Assembly: GCA_030680175.1 (NCBI GenBank)
Contig: JAUXWO010000082.1
Span: 1-48,912, forward strand
Length of the DNA stretch: 48,912 nucleotides
Direction: 5' to 3'
From: Vicinamibacterales bacterium
Lineage (GTDB): Bacteria; Acidobacteriota; Vicinamibacteria; Vicinamibacterales; UBA2999
Part shown: piece by piece, positions 1 through 8,073 of the stretch
Layout: each line of letters opens with the position of its first letter
Position numbering within the stretch: position 1 is the stretch's first letter
Program-made: the position numbers and the translations under genes
Notes under the pieces: generated by a model
What the model saw: only the letters and a program-made list of their open reading frames with translations
Told to the model about the DNA's origin: nothing
Databases searched by the model: none

Positions 1-1
1 G

Positions 2-583
2 GCCCGGCGTCCCGCGCCGCGCCCGGCCGCACCGGCGGCCCCGGCCCCGGCGCCGAGCGCGACCCTGGCCACGCTCACCGTCGAGAGCGATGTCCCCGGC
101 GCCTCGGTGTTCCTCGACCGCGAGTACATCGGCGAGACGCCGGTGACCGTGCCGAACCTGCCCCCGGGCGCGCGCCAGCTGAACGTGTCGGCCACGGGCT
201 TCGAGGCCATCGCGCGATCGGTCACGCTCGAGGCGGGGGCGCAGACCGTGTCGATGCGCTTCAAGGAGGTGCGGCTCGATCAGCGGATGCCGGTCGTGCA
301 CCGCCACGGGATGGGGTCCTGCGAGGGGCAGCTCATCGGGACGCTCGACGGCCTGCGCTACGAGACGGCGAACCGCAACGACGGATTCACGCTGGCGTAC
401 GACGCGCTCGAGACGTTCGAGATCAACTACCTCGACAAGAACCTGCGGGTGAAGCAGCGCGGCGGTCGCACCTGGAACTTCACCGAGCGCAACGCGGAGA
501 ATGCCGACGCCCTGTTCGTGTTCCACCGCGAGGTGATGGCCGCCCGCGACAAGCTCGCGAAGGGCTACGCCCCGGTGCAGTAG
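2..583 (+). CDS. PEGA-domain protein, C-terminal part (5' end outside window)
   Basis: The reading frame is open from base 2 and stops with TAG at 581-583, so the start is upstream of the window. The visible 193 residues begin with a Pro/Ala-rich linker (about 20 residues), then a PEGA repeat: a segment around ATLTVESDVPGASVFLDREY followed by IGETPVTVPNLPPG and a GFE turn. PEGA domains are small surface-type beta domains often attached to bacterial kinases or secreted proteins. After it comes a domain of about 100 residues (MPVVHRHGMGSCEGQLIGTL onward) that I do not recognise; it has the look of a PH-like fold, which is inference. The gene converges on the next one, with 19 bp between the two stop codons. 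What precedes the linker cannot be seen, so the full architecture is unknown. Confidence 0.8.
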   Translation, partial: ARRPAPRPAAPAAPAPAPSATLATLTVESDVPGASVFLDREYIGETPVTVPNLPPGARQLNVSATGFEAIARSVTLEAGAQTVSMRFKEVRLDQRMPVVHRHGMGSCEGQLIGTLDGLRYETANRNDGFTLAYDALETFEINYLDKNLRVKQRGGRTWNFTERNAENADALFVFHREVMAARDKLAKGYAPVQ

Positions 584-610
584 GGCGGAAGGGGAGCGCG
601 CGCTACTGCA
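576..610. terminator. Hairpin formed by the two convergent stop codons
   Basis: Perfect 8-bp inverted repeat, TGCAGTAG at 576-583 and CTACTGCA at 603-610, with a 19-nt loop. Each arm contains the TAG stop and the last Gln codon of one of the two convergent genes, so it could act as a bidirectional terminator. No T-run follows. The symmetry may simply reflect both proteins ending in Gln. Confidence 0.35.
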
Positions 611-1154
611 GCTGCCGGATGACGTTGGCGTTGTTCGCCACCACCGCGCCAAGGACGACGTTGGTCGCCACCATCAGCGCGAGCGCGCCGGCTCTGTTCT
701 TCTTCCACATCTTCTCCGCGATGAAGATGGTCGTCGCCGCAGAGGCCATCTTGAGCGCGGTGGTCGTGCCCGCGTTGCCGTTGCGGATGAGCCCGTTCGT
801 CTCGTGCGCGCCGAGCGCCATCCCTTGCCTGGTCGTGTGGAAGTCCATCCCCTGAAGCAGGACGAGCGCACCGTAGAGCACCGGTAGCGCGGCAGGCCGG
901 CCCGCGGTGCCGGCGAAGGCCTCCGGAGAGGCTGGCGTCGGCCACTGCAGCGCAGACGCGACATCCGGGGTCACGGCGGCGTCGGTCACTGACGCCGCCG
1001 ATTTGGCCGTGAGGGTCTCATTCGCCATCGTCGCGCGCGCCAGCAGATAGGCCGGCACTGCCGTCCGGTTGTCACCGAAGTCCTGGGCACTGGCGGGCAC
1101 CGTCAGGAGGAGGAGGGCGGCGGCGAAGCAGGCGATGGATACCGTGCGGACCAT
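603..1154 (-). CDS. Small exported membrane protein, DUF5658-like
   Basis: A 183-residue protein. I chose the ATG at 1152-1154 because an AGAGAGG Shine-Dalgarno lies just upstream and a signal peptide follows at once (residues 1-23, hydrophobic core CFAAALLLLTVPASA, cleavage after AQ). An ATG 51 bp further upstream would put 17 polar residues before the signal. The C-terminal half has two or three hydrophobic segments around the sequence QGMDFHTTRQGMALGAHETN. The D-xx-TT-x3-L-x2-G-x2-E-N pattern resembles DUF5658 membrane proteins; this is a resemblance by eye, not a profile hit. Function is unknown. It converges on the PEGA protein and has its own spacer upstream, so it is probably monocistronic. 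Confidence 0.75.
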   Translation of the reverse strand: MVRTVSIACFAAALLLLTVPASAQDFGDNRTAVPAYLLARATMANETLTAKSAASVTDAAVTPDVASALQWPTPASPEAFAGTAGRPAALPVLYGALVLLQGMDFHTTRQGMALGAHETNGLIRNGNAGTTTALKMASAATTIFIAEKMWKKNRAGALALMVATNVVLGAVVANNANVIRQLQ

Positions 1155-1461
1155 GAAGAACCTCTCTTTCTTCCGAAGGAGAGGGCAAGCGGCGTACCAC
1201 ACCACGCCGCCTGTAAGTCATTGCAAACACAGGATCGGGATCACGCACGCGGGGTGTGCGCCTCTGTGCGCCCGGCGTGCCCGTGCGCGCGCCGCACACG
1301 TCGCACTTCTGCGCACGAGCTCAAGATAAGAAGGTCAGCAATGGGGTTTCGATTTTTCGAGACATCGAGCGTTCCATGAGGTATTTCTTACCAAAATCTC
1401 TACCGCTAATGCGGCCGGCTGGACCCCCATTGCCGTCGCGGCTGGGATGGAGGTCAGAACT
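1155..1461. other. Divergent promoter region, no gene
   Basis: About 300 bp between the small membrane protein (leftward) and the phosphorelay operon (rightward). The right part, 1320-1420, is clearly richer in A/T than the flanking genes (runs such as GATTTTTCGA and TATTTCTTACC), as expected for a promoter. I could not settle on a -35/-10 pair for either direction. A Shine-Dalgarno GGAGG at 1449-1453 serves the gene starting at 1462. Confidence 0.5.
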
Positions 1462-3039
1462 ATGCAGAGCGCTATTCAGGCCTTGTTCGTTGAGGATTCC
1501 GAAGACGACTGCTTCCTGATCGCCCGCGAGCTGACGCGTGCGGGCCTGGTACTGGAGTGGCAGCGGGTCGAGACCGAGCCGCAGTTTCGCGACGCGCTGG
1601 CCCGCCAGACGTGGGACGTGGTCCTGAGCGACCACTCGATGCCACACTTCAGCTCGCTCGACGCCCTCCGGATCGTGCGCGAACATGAGCCCGGCATGCC
1701 GTTCGTGATCGTGTCTGGCACGATCGGCGAAGAGCGGGCCGTGGCGGCGATGCGGGCCGGTGCCAGCGACTACGTCCTGAAGGGCAACCTGACCCGCCTG
1801 CCGCAGGTCGTCGTGCGGGAGCTGCGGGAGGCGGAGAACCGGCGCAGGCAATGGAACGCCGAGGTGGCCCTCCGTGAGTCTCAGGAGCAACTGCAGCACG
1901 CCCAGAAGATGGAGGCGATGGGGCGCCTGGCGGGCGGGATCGCCCACGACTTCAACAACCTGCTGACCGCCATTCTCGGCTTCAGCGAGCTGGCTCTGGA
2001 CAGCCTCACGCACCAGGACCCGCTCCGGCGGGACCTGGATCAGATCGTGCTGGCGGCCGAGCGTGCGTCGCGGCTGACCAGCCAGCTCCTGGCCTTCTGC
2101 CGGCGCGAGCCGCATCGGCCGACGGCCGTGAATCTGAACGAGATGGTTCGGCTGCTGGTGCCCATGCTGCAGCGCCTCATCGGTGCCGACATCGACGTCG
2201 TCTCGGAGCCCGATCCGTCGATGCCGACGATCGTCGTCGACCAGGGGCAGCTCGAGCAGGTGTTGATGAACCTCGCCGTGAACGCGCGCGACGCCATGCC
2301 CGATGGTGGCACGCTCACCATCACGACGCGGGCCGTGCAGCTTGACGCGGCTTCCGCCGCACCGCTGGGCATTCGCGCTGGCGATTACGGGATGATCGCC
2401 GTGGGCGACACGGGTCATGGGATGGACGAGATGACGCGCGCGCGCGTTTTCGAGCCGTTCTTCACCACGAAGGACTCCGGCAAGGGCACGGGTCTTGGCC
2501 TGTCGACCGTGTTCGGCATCGTGCAGCAGAGTGGCGGGGCCGTCGACCTCAAGACCGCGACGGGTGAGGGCACCACGTTCACCCTCTATTTCCCGAGGCC
2601 GGATGACGCGCGCACGACGGAGGACGCGTCGGAAGAGCGGGCGGGGACCCGGACCGGCACGGAGGCCGTTCTGATTGTCGAGAACGACCCGATCGTCCGT
2701 CGAATGGCCGTGGCGGTGCTCGGCAACGCGGGGTACACCGTGCTGGAAGCGACGAGTGGCGAGGACGCCTCGAGGCTGGCGCAGACGGCGGACCACGTGC
2801 ACCTGCTCGTCACCAATCTTGTGATGCCCGGGGGCACGGGACGCGATCTGGCTCGCCGGTTGTCCGCTCGCCATCCGGCGCTGCGGGTGTTGTATCTGTC
2901 GGGGTACGCGAGCCACGACGCCATGCCCGCGGACCTCCTGGCGAACCCAGGCGCGCTGCTGCGCAAGCCGTTCCGCCCGTCCGGGTTGCTGACGGCCGTG
3001 CGCGCGCGGCTGGATGCCACTGATGGACGCGTCCCATGA
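1462..3039 (+). CDS. Hybrid histidine kinase: REC-HisKA-HATPase-REC (second receiver degenerate)
   Basis: A soluble 525-residue signalling protein. An in-frame ATG exists at 1447, but GGAGG at 1449-1453 sits 8 nt before the ATG at 1462, so I use the latter. The first receiver (about 7-120) has E11/D12, phosphoacceptor D57 in VVLSDHSMP and K107. The histidine-kinase dimerisation segment has [11 protein letters not shown] with H162. The ATPase part has the N box (NARDAMP, about 274), G1 DTGHG (316-320) and G2 GTGLG (342-346). A second receiver (about 402-518) has lost its phosphorylatable Asp: the motif reads VTNLVMP with N452 (codon AAT, 2815-2817), and the acidic pair is E-N. It keeps K502. 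It should therefore not be phosphorylated there, if the base is correct. It overlaps the next gene by 4 bp (ATGA), so the two are translationally coupled. No DNA-binding domain is present. Confidence 0.93.
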   Translation: MQSAIQALFVEDSEDDCFLIARELTRAGLVLEWQRVETEPQFRDALARQTWDVVLSDHSMPHFSSLDALRIVREHEPGMPFVIVSGTIGEERAVAAMRAGASDYVLKGNLTRLPQVVVRELREAENRRRQWNAEVALRESQEQLQHAQKMEAMGRLAGGIAHDFNNLLTAILGFSELALDSLTHQDPLRRDLDQIVLAAERASRLTSQLLAFCRREPHRPTAVNLNEMVRLLVPMLQRLIGADIDVVSEPDPSMPTIVVDQGQLEQVLMNLAVNARDAMPDGGTLTITTRAVQLDAASAAPLGIRAGDYGMIAVGDTGHGMDEMTRARVFEPFFTTKDSGKGTGLGLSTVFGIVQQSGGAVDLKTATGEGTTFTLYFPRPDDARTTEDASEERAGTRTGTEAVLIVENDPIVRRMAVAVLGNAGYTVLEATSGEDASRLAQTADHVHLLVTNLVMPGGTGRDLARRLSARHPALRVLYLSGYASHDAMPADLLANPGALLRKPFRPSGLLTAVRARLDATDGRVP

Positions 3040-5012
3040 TGCACCGGCGTCCCCTGCGGATCCGGCTTCGGGTGTCCGGCGCCCGTGTCGCGCGCTGGTG
3101 GGCGGACCGTCCTGTCGCCACGAAGGGTCTCTTCGTGGTGGCGCTGCCGCTGGTCAGCCTGCTCGGCCTCCTGCTGTGCGTCGCCGCGCTGATCCTGGTG
3201 GAACGCCGTGTGGACACGGCCAGCACCCGCATGAACGCGGCGGCGGAGGCCACCGAGGCCCTGCTCGTCGGGCTGCTCAACGCGGAGACCGGCGTTCGAG
3301 GCTACCTGCTCACCGGCGATCCAGGGTTCCTTCAGCCCTACCATCTCTCGGCACGGGTGGTCTCTCAATCGCTCACCGCGCTGCAGATCCTGGTGGACGA
3401 TGAGGCGCTGGCCGTGCCGTTCGGGAACGTGCAGCGGCTCGTGTCGGCCAGGCAGGCGCAGTGGGCCGAGCAGGTCGAGTCCAGGCGCGACAGCCCGGCG
3501 TGGAGCGCAGCGATACGCCAGCATCTCGACGAAGGCAGGCCCATCATGGACGAGCTGCGGCTGTCGCTCGCGGACATGCGCTCGCTCGAGAGCAGGCGCG
3601 TCTCGGATTTGCTTGCACGCCGGGCACAGCTTCGATCGCTTCAGTGGGTGTTGCTGCTCGTCGGCCTCTTCGCCGGGCTCGCCGGGGGCACGGCCTCGGC
3701 GACGCTCTTTCTGACCGGCATCGCGCGCCGCATCAAGGGTCTCGAGGCGGCCGCACGCGATGTCGAGGCGGGGCGTCTCCCGGCGACCACGGACGCCCGC
3801 GGCAGCGACGAGATCGGCCGCGTGGCGCTCGCCCTGCGCCGCGCCAACCGCCTCCTTCGTCGCCGCGAGGAGGCCCTCCGGCAGTCGGCCGCTCGCGTGC
3901 AGGACCTCTACGACCGTGCGCCGTGTGGCTACCACTCGCTCGATGCGCAGGGCACATTCATCGAGGTCAACCAGACCGAGCTGGCGTGGCTCGGCCGCTC
4001 GCACGACGACCTCGTCGGGCGCCTGAAGTTTCCGGACATCCTGACACCGGCCAGCCGCGCACTCTTCGCCGAACGCTTTCCGAGGTTCCTCCGAGAGGGG
4101 CACATCGATGACGTCGAGTTCGATCTCATGCCGGCCAACGGCGTGCCGCGGCCCGTCAGTCTGACCGCGACGGCGATCCGCGACGCCGAAGGGCGCTACA
4201 TCGCGAGCCGATCGACGATGTTCGACATCACCGAGCGAAGGCGGGCCGACGAGGCGCGCCAGGTGCTGAGCCAGCGGGTGGCCGCCGCGCTGGCCGAACA
4301 GCAGGCCCTCAACCGCGAGCTCGAGGCCTTCAGCTACTCCGTGTCGCACGACCTTCGGGCGCCGCTCCGCAGCCTCGATGGCTTCTCGCAGGTGCTGCTC
4401 GAAGACTATGGCGACCGGCTCGACGACGAGGGCCGGCACTACCTGGCGCGCATCCGTGCCGGGGCCCAGCGTCTTGGGATGCTGATCGACGACCTGCTCG
4501 AGCTGGCGCGCGTGACGCGCGCGACGCTGGAGCCCAGGCCGGTGGACCTGACGGGCCTTGCCCGGGGTGTCATCGATGAGCTGACCGCGCCGAACGACTC
4601 CCGCCGCGTGGACTGGATCGTCGCCGAACATCTTCACGCCAACGGCGACCGGGTCCTGCTTCGCATGCTGCTGCAGAACCTCCTGGGCAACGCCTGGAAG
4701 TTCACGGCGCCGGCCGCGAACGCCCGGATCGAGTTCGGCGCGCAGCGACACGGCGATGCGCAGACCTTCTTCGTGCGCGACAATGGCGCCGGGTTCGACA
4801 TGCAGTACGCGGAGAAGCTCTTCGGCGTCTTCCAGCGCCTGCACACCACGCAGGAGTTCCCGGGCACGGGCGTCGGCCTCGCCACCGTGCAGCGCATCGT
4901 GCACAAGCACGGCGGGAAGGTGTGGGCGGAGGGCGCGCCTGGCGCCGGGGCCACCTTCTGGTTCACCCTTTCACGCGACGAGACCGCACACGGTCAGGAG
5001 CATCCGTCATGA
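3036..5012 (+). CDS. CHASE3-HAMP-PAS sensor histidine kinase
   Basis: A 658-residue inner-membrane sensor kinase. Order of parts: basic N-terminus, membrane segment about 31-54, periplasmic CHASE3 domain about 60-195 (signature LNAETGVRGYLLTGDPGFLQ), second membrane segment about 203-228, HAMP about 229-280, PAS about 285-402 ending in DITERR, then a HisKA domain with SYSVSHDLRAPL (H438), ATPase N box LLGNAWKFT (about 549-555), G1 DNGAGFD (582-588) and G2 GTGVGLA (610-616). The kinase core is of the type also found in bacteriophytochromes that pair with Rcp1-like receivers, which fits the receiver gene that follows. Start and stop overlap both neighbours by 4 bp (3036-3039 and 5009-5012), so the three genes form one coupled operon. 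The signal sensed is unknown. Confidence 0.94.
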   Translation: MMHRRPLRIRLRVSGARVARWWADRPVATKGLFVVALPLVSLLGLLLCVAALILVERRVDTASTRMNAAAEATEALLVGLLNAETGVRGYLLTGDPGFLQPYHLSARVVSQSLTALQILVDDEALAVPFGNVQRLVSARQAQWAEQVESRRDSPAWSAAIRQHLDEGRPIMDELRLSLADMRSLESRRVSDLLARRAQLRSLQWVLLLVGLFAGLAGGTASATLFLTGIARRIKGLEAAARDVEAGRLPATTDARGSDEIGRVALALRRANRLLRRREEALRQSAARVQDLYDRAPCGYHSLDAQGTFIEVNQTELAWLGRSHDDLVGRLKFPDILTPASRALFAERFPRFLREGHIDDVEFDLMPANGVPRPVSLTATAIRDAEGRYIASRSTMFDITERRRADEARQVLSQRVAAALAEQQALNRELEAFSYSVSHDLRAPLRSLDGFSQVLLEDYGDRLDDEGRHYLARIRAGAQRLGMLIDDLLELARVTRATLEPRPVDLTGLARGVIDELTAPNDSRRVDWIVAEHLHANGDRVLLRMLLQNLLGNAWKFTAPAANARIEFGAQRHGDAQTFFVRDNGAGFDMQYAEKLFGVFQRLHTTQEFPGTGVGLATVQRIVHKHGGKVWAEGAPGAGATFWFTLSRDETAHGQEHPS

Positions 5013-5467
5013 TCAACGCCGCCGCAAGCGACAAAGCCATCCTCCTCGTCGAGGACAACCCGGACGACGAGGCCCTCACCTTGCGGGCGCTCCGGCGCAA
5101 TAACATCGCGAACGCGGTGGTGGTGGCTCGCGACGGAGCGGAAGCGCTCGACTGGCTGTTCGGCACGGGCGCGTACCTGGGACGCGACGTGACCGTGTCA
5201 CCCGCCCTCGTCCTGCTCGACTTGAAACTGCCAAAGGTGGACGGCCTCGAGGTGCTCCGGCGCCTGCGTGCGCACCCGGCCACGCGGCTGGTCCCGGTCG
5301 TCATCCTGACCACGTCTCGCGAAGAACAGGACCGGTTGCAGGGCTACGCGCACGGCACCAATTCGTATGTCCAGAAGCCTGTCGACTTCGGGGAGTTCGT
5401 CGAGGCCGTCAAGCAGGTCGGCCTGTACTGGCTCGTCCTGAATGAGCCGCCGCCGTCCACGAATTGA
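5009..5467 (+). CDS. Single-domain response regulator, Rcp1 type
   Basis: A 152-residue stand-alone receiver. The ATG at 5009 overlaps the kinase stop (ATGA), with GTCAGGAG 8 nt upstream; longer in-frame starts lie inside the kinase gene and are unlikely. Receiver residues are all present: E15/D16, phosphoacceptor D71 in LVLLDLKLPKVDG, T101 and K123 in SYVQKPVDF. The LKLPKVDGLEVL and YVQKPVDF stretches are typical of the Rcp1/CheY-like regulators partnered with phytochrome-type kinases. There is no output domain, so it probably shuttles phosphate in the relay made with the two upstream kinases, or binds a partner protein. The transcript has no obvious terminator. Confidence 0.93.
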   Translation: MINAAASDKAILLVEDNPDDEALTLRALRRNNIANAVVVARDGAEALDWLFGTGAYLGRDVTVSPALVLLDLKLPKVDGLEVLRRLRAHPATRLVPVVILTTSREEQDRLQGYAHGTNSYVQKPVDFGEFVEAVKQVGLYWLVLNEPPPSTN

Positions 5468-5574
5468 CTGCGGACGACATCGATGACGCCAGGCATGCCT
5501 GGCTCGTGCCGCGTCGCGAAGATGCCAGCACTGCTGCGGGACATGACACCGTCGACGCCGTCCCGCTCGACGTG

Positions 5575-5603
5575 TTGCGCCACACCGGCAGTACTCATAT
5601 GCT
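5575..5603 (+). promoter_or_regulatory. Possible sigma-70-type promoter of htpX
   Basis: TTGCGC at 5575-5580 and TATGCT at 5598-5603 are separated by exactly 17 nt and lie about 25 bp before the htpX start, whose Shine-Dalgarno is AGGAG at 5612-5616. The -35 matches the consensus at only three positions. Confidence 0.3.
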
Positions 5604-5627
5604 GAGAGCACAGGAGTCACGGTCGCT

Positions 5628-6506
5628 ATGAGACGCATTCTGCTCTTCGTCGCCACCAACCTCGCCATCATGGTGACGTTGTCGGTCGTCTTCTCGCTGC
5701 TCGGGATCGGCGGCTACATTCAGCCCGGCGGCGGCCTCAACTACACCGCCCTGATGGTGTTCTCGCTCGTCTGGGGCATGGGCGGCGCGTTCATCTCGCT
5801 GCAGATCTCGCGCTGGATGGCCAAGCGCGCCATGGGCGTCCAGCTCATCGATGGCCGGACCGGCCGCGAGGAGCTCGACTGGGTGTATCGCACCGTCGAG
5901 CAGCTCGCCCAGAAGGCGCGGCTGCCGATGCCGGAGGTCGGCGTCTACGACTCGCCCGAGGTGAACGCCTTCGCCACCGGGCCGAGCAAGCGCCGCAGCC
6001 TCGTTGCCGTCTCGACCGGGCTGCTCCGCGGCATGCGCCGGGAGGAAGTCGAGGGCGTGCTCGCCCACGAGGTGGCGCACATTCAGAACGGCGACATGGT
6101 CACGCTCACCCTGATCCAGGGCGTCGTCAACGCCTTCGTGATCTTCTTCGCGCGGATCATCGCCAACGTCATCCGGAACATGGTCGACGAGCGCAACGCG
6201 GCCATGGTGGGCTTCGTCGCGACGATCGTCTTCGACATCCTGCTCGGCATCCTCGGGGCGATGGTCGTCGCGTGGTTCTCCCGCGCCCGCGAGTTCCGGG
6301 CCGATGCCGGCGCCGCCGCGCTCTCGAGCCGTGACAACATGATCGGCGCCCTGCAGCGCCTCCTGCAGAAGCAGGAGCTGGTGGACGACAGCCAGCCCGC
6401 CATGGCCACGATGAAGATCAACGGCGGCCGCGGCCGCTGGATGGCGTTCTTCTCGACGCACCCCCCGCTCGAGGCGCGGATCGCCGCGCTGCAGGCGCGG
6501 CGCTAA
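5628..6506 (+). CDS. htpX: Membrane zinc metalloprotease HtpX (M48)
   Basis: A 292-residue inner-membrane protease that degrades misfolded membrane proteins as part of envelope quality control. Two N-terminal hydrophobic segments (about 3-28 and 39-60) precede the catalytic domain. The zinc motif is HEVAH (H147, E148, H151) in VLAHEVAHIQNGD, and the third ligand is the Glu of RAREFRADAGAA (E222). Two further hydrophobic segments follow the zinc motif (about 158-183 and 193-218), the normal HtpX layout. Length is as expected. AGGAG lies 11 nt before the ATG. The gene stands alone between its own promoter-like sequence and a strong terminator, so it is probably transcribed singly. Heat or envelope-stress control is usual in the family but not visible here. 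Confidence 0.95.
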   Translation: MRRILLFVATNLAIMVTLSVVFSLLGIGGYIQPGGGLNYTALMVFSLVWGMGGAFISLQISRWMAKRAMGVQLIDGRTGREELDWVYRTVEQLAQKARLPMPEVGVYDSPEVNAFATGPSKRRSLVAVSTGLLRGMRREEVEGVLAHEVAHIQNGDMVTLTLIQGVVNAFVIFFARIIANVIRNMVDERNAAMVGFVATIVFDILLGILGAMVVAWFSRAREFRADAGAAALSSRDNMIGALQRLLQKQELVDDSQPAMATMKINGGRGRWMAFFSTHPPLEARIAALQARR

Positions 6507-6534
6507 CCGTCCGCCGTCCGCCGTCCACCGTTCC
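6507..6534. repeat. Heptamer tandem repeat, CCGTCCG type
   Basis: Directly after the htpX stop there are two perfect and two degenerate copies of CCGTCCG (6507-6513, 6514-6520, 6521-6527, 6528-6534). A second, unrelated heptamer array occurs at 8961-8988, so 7-bp repeats recur in the spacers of this segment. Confidence 0.7.
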
Positions 6535-6545
6535 TGGCCACCCGA

Positions 6546-6588
6546 GGGGGCGGCCGGTGCCACGCGCACCGGCCGCCCCCTTCCTGTT
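6546..6588 (+). terminator. Strong intrinsic terminator after htpX
   Basis: A perfect 15-bp stem, left arm 6546-6560 and right arm 6566-6580, closes a 5-nt loop (CACGC) and is followed by TTCCTGTT. It ends the htpX transcript and separates it from the next gene. It is the clearest terminator in the window. Confidence 0.85.
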
Positions 6589-6643
6589 AGACTCTCTCCC
6601 ACGACCGTGACCATTGAACGCGCAACGTTGAACTCTTGATCCC

Positions 6644-7867
6644 ATGCCCACCGAGACCATCCAGGCCGAGGGCCACCTCATCGACTCGGGCAACCTGCAG
6701 GCCATCCTGACGACGATCGTCGAGCATGGCGCCGACTACGAGATCGTCACGCTCGACGTGGGGCGCACGAACACCGACCAGTCGCGTCTCGCGATGACGG
6801 TCACCGACGCCACGAGCGACGGGCTGGACCGCCTGCTCGCCAAGCTGTCCGGTTTCGGCTGCTACGTCCGGGGCAACCCCGACGCCGTCATCCGCGACAA
6901 CGATATCGACGGCGCCGCGCCCGAGGATTTCTACTCCACGACGAACCACCGCACCGAGGTCCGCCTCGCCGGGCAGTGGGTGCCCGTCGACCACCAGCGC
7001 ATGGACGCGGCCATCGTCATCGACGGCGGCCGCGCGCGCTGCGTCAAGCTGCGCGACCTCCGCGCCGGCGACCGCATCATCTGCGGCATGCAGGGCGTGC
7101 GCGTCCATCCGGACGTGCAGCAACGCGACAAGCCGTCGTTCGGCTTCATGAGCAACGAGGTGTCGTCGGAACGCCGCGTCGAGGTGGCCGTCGGCCGCAT
7201 CGCCGCGATGATGCGCGAGGTGAAGGCCGCGGGCGGCCGCATCGCGTTTGTCGCGGGGCCGGTCGTCATCCACACGGGCGGCACCGACTACTTCTGCCAG
7301 CTGGTGCGCCTCGGCTACGTGGACGCGATCCTCTCGGGGAACGCGCTGGCCGTGCACGACATCGAGCATGCGCTGACGGGGACGTCGCTCGGCATCGACC
7401 TCAACACCGGCCACCCCGTCGAGCACGGCCACCGCAACCACATGCGCGCGATCAACGCCGTCCGGCGCGCCGGGGGGATCGCCCGCGCCGTCGACACGGG
7501 CGTGCTCACGCGCGGCCTGATGCACGCCTGTCACGTGCACGGCGTGCCGTGCCTGCTCGCCGGCTCGATCAGGGACGACGGACCGCTGCCGGAGACGATG
7601 ATGGACCTGGTGGCGGCGCAGGAGGCGTACGCCGCCGCGCTCGAGGGCGTGAGCATGGTCGTCATGCTGTCGTCGATGCTGCACAGCATCGGCGTCGGCA
7701 ACATGCTGCCCTCCTGGGTCAAGGTCATCTGCGTCGACATCAACCCGGCCGTCGTGACGAAGCTCGCCGACCGCGGCTCCACACAGACCGTCGGCGTCGT
7801 CACCGACGTCGGGTTGTTCCTCCACCAACTGGCCCGCGCGCTGGCCGACACGCCCGGTGCGCTGTGA
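6644..7867 (+). CDS. TIGR00300-family LOR/SDH protein, probable ornithine cyclodeaminase
   Basis: A 407-residue cytosolic enzyme of the family known as TIGR00300 or LOR/SDH bifunctional-enzyme conserved domain. The same domain is found in archaeal ornithine cyclodeaminase and as the C-terminal half of cyanobacterial arginine dihydrolase (ArgZ/AgrE). Known members convert ornithine to proline plus ammonia using NAD. Visible family features are the N-terminal EGHLIDSGNLQAILTTIV segment, the central GGRIAFVAGPVVIHTGGT stretch, HDIEHALTGTSLGIDLNTG, and the AGSIRDDGPLPE motif of the C-terminal Rossmann-like part. There is no N-terminal arginine-dihydrolase domain, so this is the stand-alone form. 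No strong Shine-Dalgarno precedes the ATG. Family assignment is from memory of these motifs; the exact substrate is inference. Confidence 0.8.
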   Translation: MPTETIQAEGHLIDSGNLQAILTTIVEHGADYEIVTLDVGRTNTDQSRLAMTVTDATSDGLDRLLAKLSGFGCYVRGNPDAVIRDNDIDGAAPEDFYSTTNHRTEVRLAGQWVPVDHQRMDAAIVIDGGRARCVKLRDLRAGDRIICGMQGVRVHPDVQQRDKPSFGFMSNEVSSERRVEVAVGRIAAMMREVKAAGGRIAFVAGPVVIHTGGTDYFCQLVRLGYVDAILSGNALAVHDIEHALTGTSLGIDLNTGHPVEHGHRNHMRAINAVRRAGGIARAVDTGVLTRGLMHACHVHGVPCLLAGSIRDDGPLPETMMDLVAAQEAYAAALEGVSMVVMLSSMLHSIGVGNMLPSWVKVICVDINPAVVTKLADRGSTQTVGVVTDVGLFLHQLARALADTPGAL

Positions 7868-7875
7868 CGACGGAT

Positions 7876-8073
7876 AAACACGAAGGACACGAAGGCCACG
7901 AAGACCTCCATTCTCGAGGAGCCGGTGCGGCGGAGATCGCAAAGAGACATGGACCACCAGTCCGGCGACGTGGCAGATTCAGGTAGCACCATGGTCGTCG
8001 AGACAGGTGGCGGTGATCCGTGAGTTGAGTGTCTTTGTCGTGCGTCTTCGTGGCCTTCGTGGCCTTCGTGTTT
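7876..8073. repeat. 198-bp inverted-repeat element with CACGAAGG arms
   Basis: Left arm 7876-7905 and right arm 8044-8073 are 30-bp inverted repeats with one mismatch (7887 against 8062). Each arm is itself two to three copies of the 9-mer CACGAAGGC. The 138 bp between them contain no convincing coding region. The layout resembles a small non-autonomous mobile element, but no target-site duplication is obvious at the ends. Antisense reading gives a false HEGHEGHE peptide. Confidence 0.75.

Noticed and set aside
1321-2916. Long open frame antisense to the first hybrid kinase
   Set aside because: Third-position GC bias keeps the antisense frame open; the peptide is Arg/His-rich without any domain, while the sense frame has all kinase motifs.
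2586-4910. 774-codon open frame antisense to the CHASE3 kinase
   Set aside because: Same GC shadow effect; composition is low-complexity and it would overlap two well-supported genes fully.
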